A stretch of DNA of 64,000 nt. Origin: Saxidomus purpurata. Taxonomy: Eukaryota > Mollusca > Bivalvia > Venerida > Veneridae. The notes under the pieces were generated by a model, which was not told where the DNA came from, did not search any database, and saw nothing but the letters and a program-made list of their open reading frames with translations. Both the position numbers and the translations under genes were made by a program. Position 1 is the first letter of the stretch. Each line of letters starts with the position of its first letter. Where the stretch lies: assembly GCA_022818135.1 (NCBI GenBank), contig JAFMSR010000002.1, forward strand, positions 57,723,687 through 57,787,686, given 5' to 3'. Positions 1 through 11,197 of this stretch are shown piece after piece.

Positions 1-215
1 GTTACATAACTTGTTAGCCACATAATTATCACGATACTTATCTGACTAATTAGTTACATAACTTGTTAGCCACATAATTATCACGATACTTATCACTACT
101 AGTTACATACTGTTAGCCACTAAAATCACGATACTTATCGACTATTGTACAAACGTAGCCACATAATTATCACGATACTTATCTGACTTACTAGTTACAT
201 AACACGTTAACCACT
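1..215. repeat. tandem repeat, unit about 50 bp
   Basis: About four copies of a unit containing GTTACATAACTTGTTAGCCAC followed by ATAATTATCACGATACTTATC, with periods of roughly 49-52 bp. The third and fourth copies carry small deletions. The array runs off the left edge of the window. It occupies the place where exon 2 of the left ABAT copy would lie if this copy were collinear with the right-arm copy. Confidence 0.85.
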
Positions 216-738
216 TTATAGATATCTAAAATACCATTATGCAAGTATCTGTTGGCAGTAGTGGGCAGTAACATACACTTTTTTGTGTTGACATAAATAT
301 CTGTTAAATTAACGCGTTCATCAGACATTTATCATGATAATTAAGTGACTAACTAGTTATATAACGTAATAACTAAGTGGTTATGTGGTGGCAGAAGTAT
401 GCCACCATACTTTATCTCACTACATTTGTCAACTGATCTGATAGTGCAGCAGTTACACTCAAGGTTATAAATTCAATCTGATTTTAATGTAGATTGAATC
501 GTTTGGGATAAAAATGAATTTTCTTGTTAAGAGGTGTTTTCTCCTGATCATTGACATACCAGTACTTATTTGTGTTATTAAAATTGCATGGCTTATCTGA
601 GTTACGTGTACAATAGTTCAATGAATACTGTATTATATTATAAAGTTTAATGTTTCACTTTTTTAACTGATTAGATCTTACAAAATAAACATCTTGTATT
701 ACCTGGAAACTCTTTTCTTACTGATTTTCTATTTATAG
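216..738. other. non-coding flank and intron 2 remnant of the left ABAT copy
   Basis: No coding sequence is visible. From about 411 onward the sequence matches the reverse complement of intron 2 of the right-arm ABAT gene (about 46999-47315). Before 411 it is unrelated sequence with degenerate, partly inverted echoes of the tandem repeat, such as ATAATTAAGTGACTAACTAGTTATATAAC near 335-365. Confidence 0.6.
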
Positions 739-3700
739 AATGTTGGTGCTGTCCATTTTTTCTGTGATTATGACAAAAGTCAGGGTAACTATCTGACAGA
801 TGCAGACGGCAATGTGATGTTGGACCTGTACACACAAATAGCCTCAATGCCTCTAGGTAACTTTACTGAAATTATGCCTGTATATAATATTTTGACGAAG
901 CTCTTGAAGTTTACATTCCATAATATACTAATAATGCAAGAATTTGAACACAATTTGTTTTATCGATCTTGACAGGAGCATTTTCTGTTTTTGTAGGGTC
1001 CATATTTACAGAGTTATGACCTACACATATGTTATGATGTACATTTGTACTATTACCTTAATAACTCCTATTTAAACTGTCAGGATTCATCAATGAGTAT
1101 TTTATTCATTGACTTTATAAATAAATTAGTAATACAAGGTTTAAGCCCTACAGTCCCCTGGTCCATATAAAAAGTACATGTATAAAGGGAAAGACAAGTT
1201 TCACTGTACATATTTCTATGCCCCCTTCGAAGAAGAGGTATATTGGTTTGCAGATGTCGGTCGGTCGATATGTCCGTCCGTCCGTACTTATGTAGATAGC
1301 CTTTTGTTCTCCCCATTGTTCTTTTTAGCCACTTAACAGAAAATAGCCACATAACAGCATTACGGAATGAATGACATCAAAGTAAATGTACTGTTACCTA
1401 TTGTCTGTATAGCCACCTAAGTACCAGAATGTGAGCACGTCCGTCCGTCCGTCTACCAACTGGTTTTCGGATGATAACTCAAGAACGCTTGGGCCTAGGA
1501 TCCTGAAACTTGATGTGGAGGACCAGTATTGTTTTTTAGGTCAGTATGCCAAAGGTCAAGGTCACAGTGACCCGGAATAGTAAAACGGTTTCCGGATGAT
1601 AACTTGAAAATCTTTGGACCTAGCATCTTCAATCTTCAAGTGGAGGTTTGTCATGACCAGCAGATGACCCCTATTGATTTTGAGGTCAGTAGGTGAAACT
1701 TCAAGGTCACGGTGACCCGTAGTTGTAAAACAGTTTCCGAACGATTACTCGAGAACGCTTGGGCCTAACATCTTGAAACTTGATGTGAAGGTTGGTCATA
1801 ACCGGTAGAGGACCCCTAACGGTTTTGAGATTAGAACTTCAAAGGTCAAGGTCACAGTGACCCGGAATTGTAGAATGGTCTCCGCTCGATAACTTAAGTT
1901 AGGAGTGACCAATTGCAATGAAATTTAGTTTGTAGGTAGTTTGCGAGGAGAGCAAACTTGGGTTGCATTTGGGTTTACTAGGAACAAGGTCAAGGTCACT
2001 GTTACTAAAAATAAAAAAATGGTTTCCGCTTAATACTATGAGTTAGGAGTGACCAATTGCAATGAAACTTGGTGTGTAGGTAGCTTGCATGGAAAGGAAG
2101 ATATTCAAATATTATTTCATTTTAAATTTTTATATTTTTTAAGCAATAATTTTTTTTTCGAGGTGTGGGGGGGGAGAGGCGGAGAGGGGCAAGGTCACTG
2201 TTACTAAAAATAGATTTTTTTTTCAATTTTTATTTTTGTTTTAAACTGTTTTCAGCAAAAAATAATTTTAGGGGTCAAGGTCAAGATTACTTTTACTAAT
2301 TTTTTCAAATTTATTTTACGCAAAAAAATTTTTTTTTAGGTCAAAGTCACTATTAAAAATACATTTTTTTCAAAAAAAAATGTTTTTAGTTTTTAAATGT
2401 TTTTAAGCAAAACAAAAATTTTTTCGAGGTCAAGGTCACTGTTTTTTCGAATGTTTATTTTCTTTTTTAAATTTATTTTTATTATTCCACGATTTCTACA
2501 GATGCTGTCTTCACGAATTTCACACTGAGTTTTACTTTAAAAACTGTTCCTTTCATAGTACAACTTTTGCATCAAAGGGTGCTTACATGTTTTACAAACA
2601 GCTCTTGTTTATATTTTCCTTGATATCTATCTGTATATATACTTTCCGTTAATGTAGAAACCTACACCAAAATACATCGGACCTATCGGAAACTATTCTT
2701 CTGCGAGATAAATTCAAATAAAAAAGATCGTGTCATCAGACTGCAATTACAAAGGATATTACAGGATATTTTGCAAGGAAGCAAAATGAGAATGTGTTAT
2801 TGCCGTATTTTGTCTCTGTCTCCGGCGATCAATGTCTCATTTGGATTTTTCTTGTTTTCAGGTTACAATCATCCTGCACTAATCAGCGCTCTGTCCAAAC
2901 CAGAAAACCTGGTAAATTATTTTCATTATACATAAAGTTTTCACTACAGCCGTTTAGTATGCATAAATGTTACTAGACAGATACGTTGATTACAGTAATA
3001 TCTCTAGTTTTACATTTTGGTCACATTTCATTACAATCAATAATTTTATTTCAGTTCACAATCATTATTGAAGAGCTTTGTACATTCATGACCTCCTCCT
3101 TTAAGAGTCTAAATGTTTTTGTATTCAATAGTTGTTCATTTTGCAATTTTATATTTTTTAATTTGCGAGCGAGCACTATTTTATATGATATAATTATTGC
3201 TTGTTTTCTATTTTAGTGTGTTTGATAAATTCATGAAGTGCTTCATGTGCAAAAATAAGCAAAAATAAAAACCTTGCAGAAAAACCCGACAGTAATGTTG
3301 TTTTTTTTTGAATGAGTTCAGTATCTCAGTGATGTAGTTACCATTGTAAAATATTGATACTACATTTTTAAAGTACCTGTATTTGAAATTTTCTATGTTA
3401 GAATATTTTTCACTATGCAACAAGTCATTCACTGTATCTACCTTTAGTTGCAGCTAAACCAAGTTTATTTTCATTTTCATATATTACATTTCAGTCTTCG
3501 TTCATCAACCGTCCAGCTCTAGGTGTTTACCCACCAACAGACTGGCCAGACAGGCTACATAATGCTCTTCTATCTGTGGGTATAGCACACAGTTCAAGTT
3601 AAATTCTATAGGCCAGACTTCAACTTATACAAATAAAGTCATCTTCAGTCTGTTAAAGTAAAAAAAATACTTGCCATGCTCCACTCCCACGTAAGCCAGT

Positions 3701-6700
3701 CCCGTTAAATTGTCTTAACTTTGATCTAAGTAGCCACTAGTAGTCAAATGAATGTCTTTCTGTGTACACCGCACATAGGCTACATTTTATGAAACAAATA
3801 GAAAATATCTATGAATATTGTACCATGTATTTTAGTCTGCATTTAGATTAGAGTAAGACATGAGATTTGACACCATTCTTATTCTTACGGAGGCCCGAAC
3901 AAATGTTTTAATGCAATATTTTACCTGTTTAATTCTCTTTTGAACAATAACCAGCGTATGTTTTGATAGGTCCAGCCACCGGGAATGACAAATGTTCAGA
4001 CAATGTCATGTGGAGCTTGTTCAGTAGAGCATGGTCTGAAAGCTATATTTATCAAGTATATGGTATGTAATTTTTGCAGTCTTTTGTTAGTAAACTGAAC
4101 TGCCTGAGTGCCATGGGTTCGAGCCCTGCTACGAACCATGAGTCTTTATGTGAGAAAGTTGGCAGTTTCTTACGGAGGACAGGGGTCTAGTACTGATCCT
4201 TCCCAGGAACGATGATTAGGTAAGCTGCCTGCCTGTATGACTGAAATTCGAATGAAAAACGGGTGTTTAAATCATAACCAAACCAAAAAATCTTCTTTCT
4301 TAGCTTGAAAAAGTCCTGAACTTCTTTTTGTCGAAGATCTGACATTCAACATCCCTGTGTTCTACATGTATAACCTCTCTTTAAATACAAACAAGAGTTA
4401 ATGCCCATGCTGCTCTATCGGATTAAAAACCAGAGCTGATTCAAATACATGTACTGTAGGTGCAATAATTTAAATTAAATTTTTTCAATGAGTTATTTAT
4501 GACCAAGATCGCAAGATAGGATATTTCCTAACCCATGTTAGTGGTCTAATAGATAAGGAATTTAAGATAAGATTTATATTGAACCGCCTCTTTTTCACGC
4601 TCAATGAGGAAATATTTTAACTTCAGGCACTGTAAATAATATAAACTGTTTTTTTTTATTTTAGAGTGATCAGAGAGATGGCAAGGCACCAAGCAAAGAG
4701 GCCCTGCAGTCATGCATTGTAAATAAGGCCCCAGGATCCCCTCAACTCAGTATCCTGTCTTTTAATAATTCCCTTCATGGAAGAACCATGGGTATGTAGC
4801 ATGAAATACTCCTGTGTGCCAACTTTCTACTCATTAAATTAATTGCCCCTAATTTTGAGCTATTGTAATGCAAATGACTTTACTCACACTATACGTTTAT
4901 GTTTCTGAATTACTATTTATGAAGTTGAAGGAAATTGTCTGATTAGGTGGTAATTTTCTGTCTGCTTATTCGACAATATATTAAATGGCATTTTATTATA
5001 TACTTATTATAAGGACAACATGTCTGCAAGGTTTATTGTTTTTTCAAAGTTACTTTTAACTTTTGTATGCAAAGTTATTGATAAAGTACTGTCCAAGTGA
5101 ATTTAGCAAAGTTTTGTAAATCGCTTTCATAACGATGAAATTCTTATGTTTTTACATTTGTTTAACAAATTATTTGATTTCAACTTTTGTGATAGTTTAT
5201 GCATACCATGTATACCTTTAGTATATCAGTCTTACACATACTAGTATATGTCTCACTGGAAAGACAATTTTTGAATCTTTTGCTTAAAAATTAAGTTAAA
5301 GTCTCCGTACAATCCCTGAACAAACTTGGGCTTGATGACTCTGAGGTATGACATGTACATTATGTACATACTGTGCTAGAATGTAGTCAAATATATCTCA
5401 CACTTGAATGAGAATGTTTTCTTGTTTTTTTTTCCAAATGATTTTATTCCTCGTGTAACTTGTATATTCAGGTGCTCTTGCGTGTACCCACTCCAAATGG
5501 ATACACAAGCTGGATGTTCCAGTCCCTGACTGGCCGTTTGTTAGATTTCCAAACCTTAAATACCCGCTGGAGGAAAATGTAGCTGAAAACAGGACAGAAG
5601 AAAACAAGATCCTTGAGGAGGTTTGAGAAAACAAACTACATACACAGTGCACTATGTACCATGGCATAGCTGTACCATACACACCAGTCAAGCCATGACA
5701 TTGGTTTGAGTTTCATCAGAGCTACTCTTTTCTTTACGAAATTTCCCATTTATATTCATCTCCCTGAAGAGAACTTAAAGTTTGTAAGGAAATTTGATCA
5801 CTTAGGTTGTAGGGAAATTTGAGCACTGATTAGGCCAATTATTAAAAGTGGAGATCAAAATGCCATTGGAGAATTTTAGTCTGCAGGCTGTATGCTGGTA
5901 CGATATGTGTTGCTCGGCATTCGTTTTTATTTACAGATGCTTAATTGTTATGATTTAATTTCAGGTAGAAGATAAGATAGAAGAATATAACAAGAAGGGT
6001 TTCCCTGTCGCTGGGATAATCATTGAACCCATACAGTGTGAAGGGGGAGATAATTTTGCTTCTGCAGAGTTTTTCCAGGGTCTCAGGGATATAACTAGCA
6101 AGGTAATAAACATCTCCTTAATGTTTTATATCATCCTAAGTGAAGTAACAACCAGCCATACAGGCCTCATATGCACCAGATAAAGAAACCATGAGACAAA
6201 GTGAATCAAACACCTAATTATGCTGGCAACGTGTATCTGGTCTGCAAGCTCGCACACCTATCTTTGGCAACTGGCATTTTACACAATATTTTGGCTAAAT
6301 AAACATAATATTTGGACAAAACTGACTGGGTATTGCAGTCAGGTAAAACAAAACTCCCATTTTTTTCAAATTTTGTTAGGTACCAGTATGCATGGGAGTC
6401 GTACTGGGGTCTTGGCATGTTCACTTGGGGAGAAGTCCCACGGTCGGCCTGGACAATAAACAATCTAATAAATAAGAGGCCACATAGATCCCAGAACAAC
6501 TTCCTTTCAGCAACAACAGTATTACTACCATGTAAGGGTTATTTTTTATGGCATTTTACATCTCAATAATTGCCAACATCTACTGAGTTCATACCATTTG
6601 TTCAAAATAACAGTACTTATAACTTACTTTCTAAATCTGATAAAATGTCAAATAAAATTATGGGAAAATTGTTCACTTCAGTATTGCTTGAGTATTTTTA

Positions 6701-7706
6701 CTTTTAGTTTAAATAACCATATCATTTTGTGCAGATTCATCTAAAAATGAATAAAAAAGACATTCTTATTAGACATTATTGTTACCATAGCAACAAACTA
6801 CTCTTAGTTCTAAATAAGCCCAGAAAAGACAGTCATATTTAAAAAAAGTTCTTCATATAACACTGAAAAATAAAATCTGATTTATTCGGTAAACCAGGCT
6901 TAATACATTTTTGAAAGAAACAGTTTTAAGTTTAACTTTTTGCATTTCATTGCCGCTTCATTGATGTCGCCATGTAGGGTGGTATAATTATTGTGATGCT
7001 CAAACAGAAAGGTTTAAAAACCCTCAAAATTACCATTTGCTATTCGAAAATGAAATCCACAACAAAATCGCAATTTATTAAAGTTCCATTAAATTTGTGC
7101 CCATGATTTTATATGAGATCTGCATTCATTCACAGTACTTAATGCATGAGTTTTATATACCTGTTAACATTACAGTGATCTAAATATTATATCTGAGATG
7201 TATTATTTTAAAGAGAGATTTGGGGTACCTGATTGATGAGGTACAGACAGGGTGTGGGGCAACAGGAAAGTTCTGGGCACATGAACACTTCAACCTGGCA
7301 GATTCACCAGATGTTGTCGCATTCAGCAAGAAAATGCTCACGGGTGGATTCTATCACAAATCATCATTTAGACCTAAAGAGGTACCAGTCCTGTGTCACA
7401 CAACTTGAAATTCCCTGAATGTTGTATTAACATGCATTGAGAATATTAATTAGCCTAGCACTGCCAATTTTTGGTGTTATAGATACATTTGTAGCCCAAT
7501 TTGATATTTAATATGACACCAAAATTAATATGTATAGAAATTTGTGTAGAAATAAAAATAAAGCTTGCAAAAATTAATACTCAATTCTAAGTGTGTTCTA
7601 TAAAAACAAAAATAATATCAAACAGGGAATGCCACGTACCAAAAACGCAGCCTCCCGAAAACGCCCAGCCCCCAGCACCCAGAAGTGCACACCACCAACA
7701 CACATA

Positions 7707-7753
<47 letters not shown>

Positions 7754-7764
7754 AAAAAAACCCC

Positions 7765-7812
<48 letters not shown>

Positions 7813-9611
7813 ACACACACACACAATCATGTACACACACACATACACTACCAACACACACTAGCATACAAAGCAAACACACGAGGACAAAACGAACAAT
7901 TAAAGGAACACAGTGGGGCACCGCCTTGGATAAAAAACATATATAAAACAGATGACAATTTTTATCCAGACTGTCTCAAATTATTTTCAATGCGTGTTAT
8001 ACAGGAGTGCATTCTATACGCACACGATTATGGTACAGTAGTTGTTTAATGCTAAGGTAGCTCTTGCCTTGAAATATTTTTACTGTATGAATAAATGTAC
8101 CACAGTAACATATGTTGTAATTAACAAATTTATACTTAAATTAACTCAGTTTCCTTTGATATATTTCATAAATACATTCCACTTTCTCCAGGGTAACAGG
8201 ATATTTAACACATGGGTAGGTGATCCAAGCAAGATCACGTTGTTGGAAGAAGTGGTAAAAGTCATTCAGAGAGACAACCTTTTAGACCATGTTAAAGTTA
8301 CAGGGGAATACCTCTTGTCACAGCTCAAACAGATGGAGGTATGCTCAGTGTTTTTCATAGTTTATTTTTGTAGCAGACCCAAGTGTATAACTTCTGTATA
8401 ATTTCTTTTTATAGTCAGATCGGATGTAACTTTCACCTCTCTATCAGTAAAGCCCTTTTAACCCCTGCTACTGTGAAACCACTAATTCTCGTGGGTCACT
8501 AATTTTCATGGGTGGGTCAATTCACAAATTTAAGATCCCAACGAAAAACAGTTCAACTTTTCCACTTTCTATAGAAAAAAGTGGAATTCACCAATTCTGT
8601 TAACTATAAAACTCTATTTTATTAAAAACTACAAAATGTGATATCAGCAAATTTAGATTTATGTCAATAACCAAACCTTGGATTATTTCATCTTATGGTC
8701 AGTCCTATGGCAACTGTCCCCTCTGTATAATTTCAGTTTGTTGTCGGTCATTATATATCATTTATAGCTATTGTGGTTGAAATATGGTATAGGGTTAAAT
8801 TGTTAAATGTAACTCTTCCCGTTTTTCCAGGCTAAGTACCCAGGAATATTGAAGAAGTCTCGAGGACTTGGTACATTGTGTGCAATTGACTTCTGTGATG
8901 CAGCAACTAGAGATAAAGTTATGGCAAGTCTTCGCAAGAAAGGTAACATAGGTTACAGATAATCTAATATGGAATTTTTCTCCATAGCTTAAATGATTTG
9001 GCACTGACCGTTCCAAGGCGGTGCCCCACTGTGTTCCTTTAATTGTTCGTTTTGTCCTCGTGTTTGCTTTTGGGGGGGTGGTGGTGTGTGTGTGTGGGGT
9101 GGTGTGCGTGTGGGTGTGCGTGTGCGGTGCGTTGCGTGTGCGGTGTGTGCGGGGGGGGGGGGGGGGGGGGGGGGGTGGGGGGGGGGGGGTGGGTGTGGGT
9201 TTTGGGGGGGGGTTGCTTGCTTTTTGGTGCATTTGTTTATTTGGTATTTGTTCACTTCCGACTTTCTAATTAAATTAACTGATATTTAAACTGAATACTG
9301 AACAAAACCTATATAACTAGTTTACAACATTTTAGTACAGGAAGTAGGCAGATATGGTTAACAATTACGTCTTTTCAAAGTTAATTCAAAATAAATCCTG
9401 AAACAAAAGACTGCAGGTTTGCTGTTTACTTGTTTTCTCTTTTGTGAAGTTCGTATGTTAAAGTCGTTTTCTGGATGCTTGTTCAGGTATTCACACAGGA
9501 GCCTGTGGAGAGGCGACCCTGAGGTTTCGACCAACTTTACTGTTCCAAAACAAACATGTAGATTTGTTCATGGAGCGCTTTGATGATGTTCTCTCACTGG
9601 TAAACAAATAA
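739..9611 (+). CDS. ABAT: 4-aminobutyrate aminotransferase, mitochondrial (left copy, exons 3-13, 5' end not visible)
   Basis: GABA transaminase is a PLP enzyme of the mitochondrial matrix that converts GABA and 2-oxoglutarate to succinate semialdehyde and glutamate. Eleven exons join in frame: 739-856, 2862-2911, 3495-3575, 3970-4062, 4665-4791, 5472-5620, 5965-6102, 7214-7381, 8192-8338, 8831-8942 and 9487-9611 (TAA 9609-9611). They encode the protein from [19 protein letters not shown] to DDVLSLVNK. Visible motifs are the CGAC iron-sulfur pair, [24 protein letters not shown] and the PLP lysine in FSKKMLTGG. Exon lengths match the right-arm gene exactly and there are no internal stops. Exons 1-2 (start codon and targeting peptide) are not in the window. 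Compared with the right copy it has TMSCG for [14 protein letters not shown] for [15 protein letters not shown] for VTFSKK and NRIFNTW for YRIFNTW, mostly at family-conserved positions. The donor after 5620 is a weak GTTTGA. It may be a functional second copy with another 5' end, or a 5'-truncated duplicate. Confidence 0.9.
1211..2610. repeat. bivalve-type dispersed repeat inserted in ABAT intron 3 (left copy only)
   Basis: Intron 3 is about 2.0 kb here but about 0.65 kb in the right-arm gene; the extra sequence is this block. It opens with TGCCCCCTTCGAAGAAGAGG and a CCGTCCGTCCGT run. It contains repeat units of about 140-145 bp, each with GGTCAAGGTCACAGTGACCC, and ends near ACAAACAGCTCTTGTTT. 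Later units decay into A/T-rich tracts that keep AGGTCAAGGTCAC. No coding capacity is seen. Confidence 0.75.
1559..1863. promoter_or_regulatory. three oestrogen-response-element-like palindromes
   Basis: AGGTCACAGTGACCC at 1559-1573, AGGTCACGGTGACCC at 1704-1718 and AGGTCACAGTGACCC at 1849-1863 each match the nuclear receptor IR3 pattern AGGTCA-n3-TGACC. The first and third are preceded by AGGTCA, giving TCAAGGTCA, an ERR/SF-1-type monomer site. They sit inside a repeat, so copy number alone does not imply function. Confidence 0.35.
3150..3310. repeat. interspersed repeat fragment in ABAT intron 4
   Basis: The stretch GCGAGCACTATTTTATATGA ... AAAAATAAAAACCTTGCAGAAAAACCCGAC resembles 10290-10490 and its right-arm counterpart near 39150-39310. 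It is a short dispersed non-coding family of unknown type. Confidence 0.45.
4085..4290 (+). mobile_element. SINE-like repeat in ABAT intron 6
   Basis: A box-B-like GGTTCGAGCCCTGC is followed by a conserved body (GAAAGTTGGCAGTTTCTTACGG). The same family occurs at the equivalent place in the right arm (44948-45150), so this insertion predates the duplication. Related copies lie near 63055-63195 and 13260-13400. Confidence 0.55.
6781..6794. promoter_or_regulatory. RFX X-box-like palindrome in ABAT intron 9
   Basis: GTTACCATAGCAAC fits the RFX X-box consensus (GTNRCC, short spacer, RGYAAC). The right-arm gene keeps the same site in inverse at 42125-42138 (GTTGCTATGGTAAC). Conservation between the two arms may simply reflect recent duplication. 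Confidence 0.35.
7602..7945 (+). mobile_element. short insertion with poly-A and (CA)n tract
   Basis: The right-arm intron lacks this block: there, TTCTATAAAACAGATGAC is uninterrupted. The insertion carries a run of about 40 A (one G interruption), a (CA)n tract and a 3' module ACAATTAAAGGAACACAGTGGGGCACCGCC. It is bordered by TATAAAA-like sequence on both sides, a possible target duplication. The same module occurs inverted at 8998-9240. Long open frames here only reflect the simple repeats. Confidence 0.6.
8998..9240 (-). mobile_element. inverted copy of the 7602-7945 element, with GT- and G-rich tract
   Basis: It begins GGCACTGACCGTTCCAAGGCGG and carries the module GGCGGTGCCCCACTGTGTTCC in reverse orientation to the 7602-7945 element, followed by GT-rich and long G-run sequence. 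The right arm reads AAATGATTTGGTATTTG straight across this site (near 40140-40160, reversed), so the insertion is specific to the left arm. The G-run lengths are probably unreliable. Confidence 0.6.
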
Positions 9612-11130
9612 AATACCATCATCTGAGAATGCAGTGCTAGTACAGGAGACAAGGAAAATGAGGATCAAGATGAATTGGAACACTGGAGAGATTTCAGCTG
9701 TATATTGTGCTTGATTCACAGTGGTGTAAGAAAGAGGCTGTTTCTGTAGAAATGGATTTGCATAATACTAAGCAGACATTATTCTGAAACTGAGATATAT
9801 CATAGAGACATTCAACTGCATGTTAGAGACCTGGTAGTGACATTGACACTTGCATACAAAGAAGTGACATTTTACCCTTGATTTGAAGAGACATTTATCA
9901 CTAGTGATATGTTAATCTGAAACTCTTAAATCAGCTGAACTTCTGAAGTATATTCCAAAGATGAATATGTGCTTTATTGGTTTCTAGATAGATTTTTCCT
10001 AAGGTAAAATAGTCACAGTACATAATTACTAAGCACTGGGCGGCAGTATGTACTAAGACATACAAAAAGTTACCGAGGTTAAAAAATGAAAAATCAGAAA
10101 GAAGAGGTACACAATTAAAAAAGAAAATACTGAAAACATTTCATTTCAGTTTTCAAATATCTTATGCATTTATTGCATAATCTCAAATTTATGAATTGAA
10201 ATGTCATTATATGAGAGTATGACATAAATATGGCTTAAGATCTTTAGTAAGTATCGCATCACCCAACAAATTTCATTTTATTTTATTATATTCACGAGTT
10301 GTTTATTTCGTAAGTTTCCAATTTTCTATTCATTTGTGAGTTTTTTTTTATTAAGGAGTGAGCACTGTTTCATATAAAACCATTGTTTGTTTGCTATTTT
10401 AGTACGTTTGATTAATTGCGGAGTGCTTCATTCGAGAATATTAGCGAAAATAAAAACCTCGCAAAAACCCCTCACTTTTATAGTATTCAAACAGACAACT
10501 GATACATTGATATGCCTCTATGTTGATATGAATCCATTAAGTCCTGTCAAGATTCTGTTAACTGGTTTGAAGGCATGTTTAAAACACTGGTCAATTTGTA
10601 AATAGTGGGCTAGGTTTAATCTATGTAATTATGTAAAGCTATACTTGATCTTGTGGAGAAAGTTTTGCAGAAAAAAGCACAACATAATGTTTCATGTGTT
10701 TCAGATGGAATTCATTGTTTTAAATGAAATGAGTGGAACTGCAATTTTAAGGTAAAACAACTGTGTATGTGTTCTGAATAACTAAGTGTATGTTCAAACA
10801 TTGTTAAACGGCGTTTGTGGAGTTCTAATGTGCAGTAATTAATAACGCTGACCTTAGTGTGTAAACAACTCTTAAAAGGATATTGTTTATATCATTATAA
10901 GATCAAATATCACAAAACCAGAAAGAAATGGAATGCAGTCTTTTATTCAGATACAATGTATTTACTACTATGTTATGTGGTACAGTACGATGTAATTCCA
11001 GATCATTAGCCTCAGCAAAGGTTTTAGCTGTAGCTAAGTCTTAGAAATCAGTTTAAATGATCTTAAGTAACACTTTGTATCGTAGCTACTTTTATCAACA
11101 TGTTATTTCCTGTTTTCTTATATTATACGA
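9612..11130 (+). other. 3' UTR and 3' flank of left ABAT copy
   Basis: No coding sequence is visible. The stretch is homologous to 38475-39774 in the right arm, showing that the duplication includes the 3' flank. An AATAAA occurs at 9606-9611, overlapping the stop codon; I cannot place the true poly-A site. It contains the dispersed repeat at about 10290-10490. Confidence 0.6.
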
Positions 11131-11197
11131 TGAATGTTTAAATATGAATGCATCTAAGCACATAAAAATGTATCCTTGATAGATTTCAATGAAAATT

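Noticed and set aside
1..220. CRISPR-like array at the left edge
   Set aside because: Units are contiguous with no unique spacers of constant length, and the DNA is plainly eukaryotic. It is an ordinary tandem repeat.
5398..5691. Minus-strand open frame over the left ABAT exon 8
   Set aside because: It is the antisense shadow of the coding exon 5472-5620.
7591..8049. Long open frames across the poly-A and (CA)n tract (poly-Lys/Thr-His proteins on plus, Phe/Cys-Val on minus)
   Set aside because: They exist only because simple repeats lack stop codons; the block is an insertion in an intron, absent from the other ABAT copy.
8795..9289. Pro- and Gly-rich frames on both strands over the G/GT tract
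   Set aside because: Simple-sequence artefact within a left-arm-specific insertion. The true exon in this interval is 8831-8942 in a different frame.
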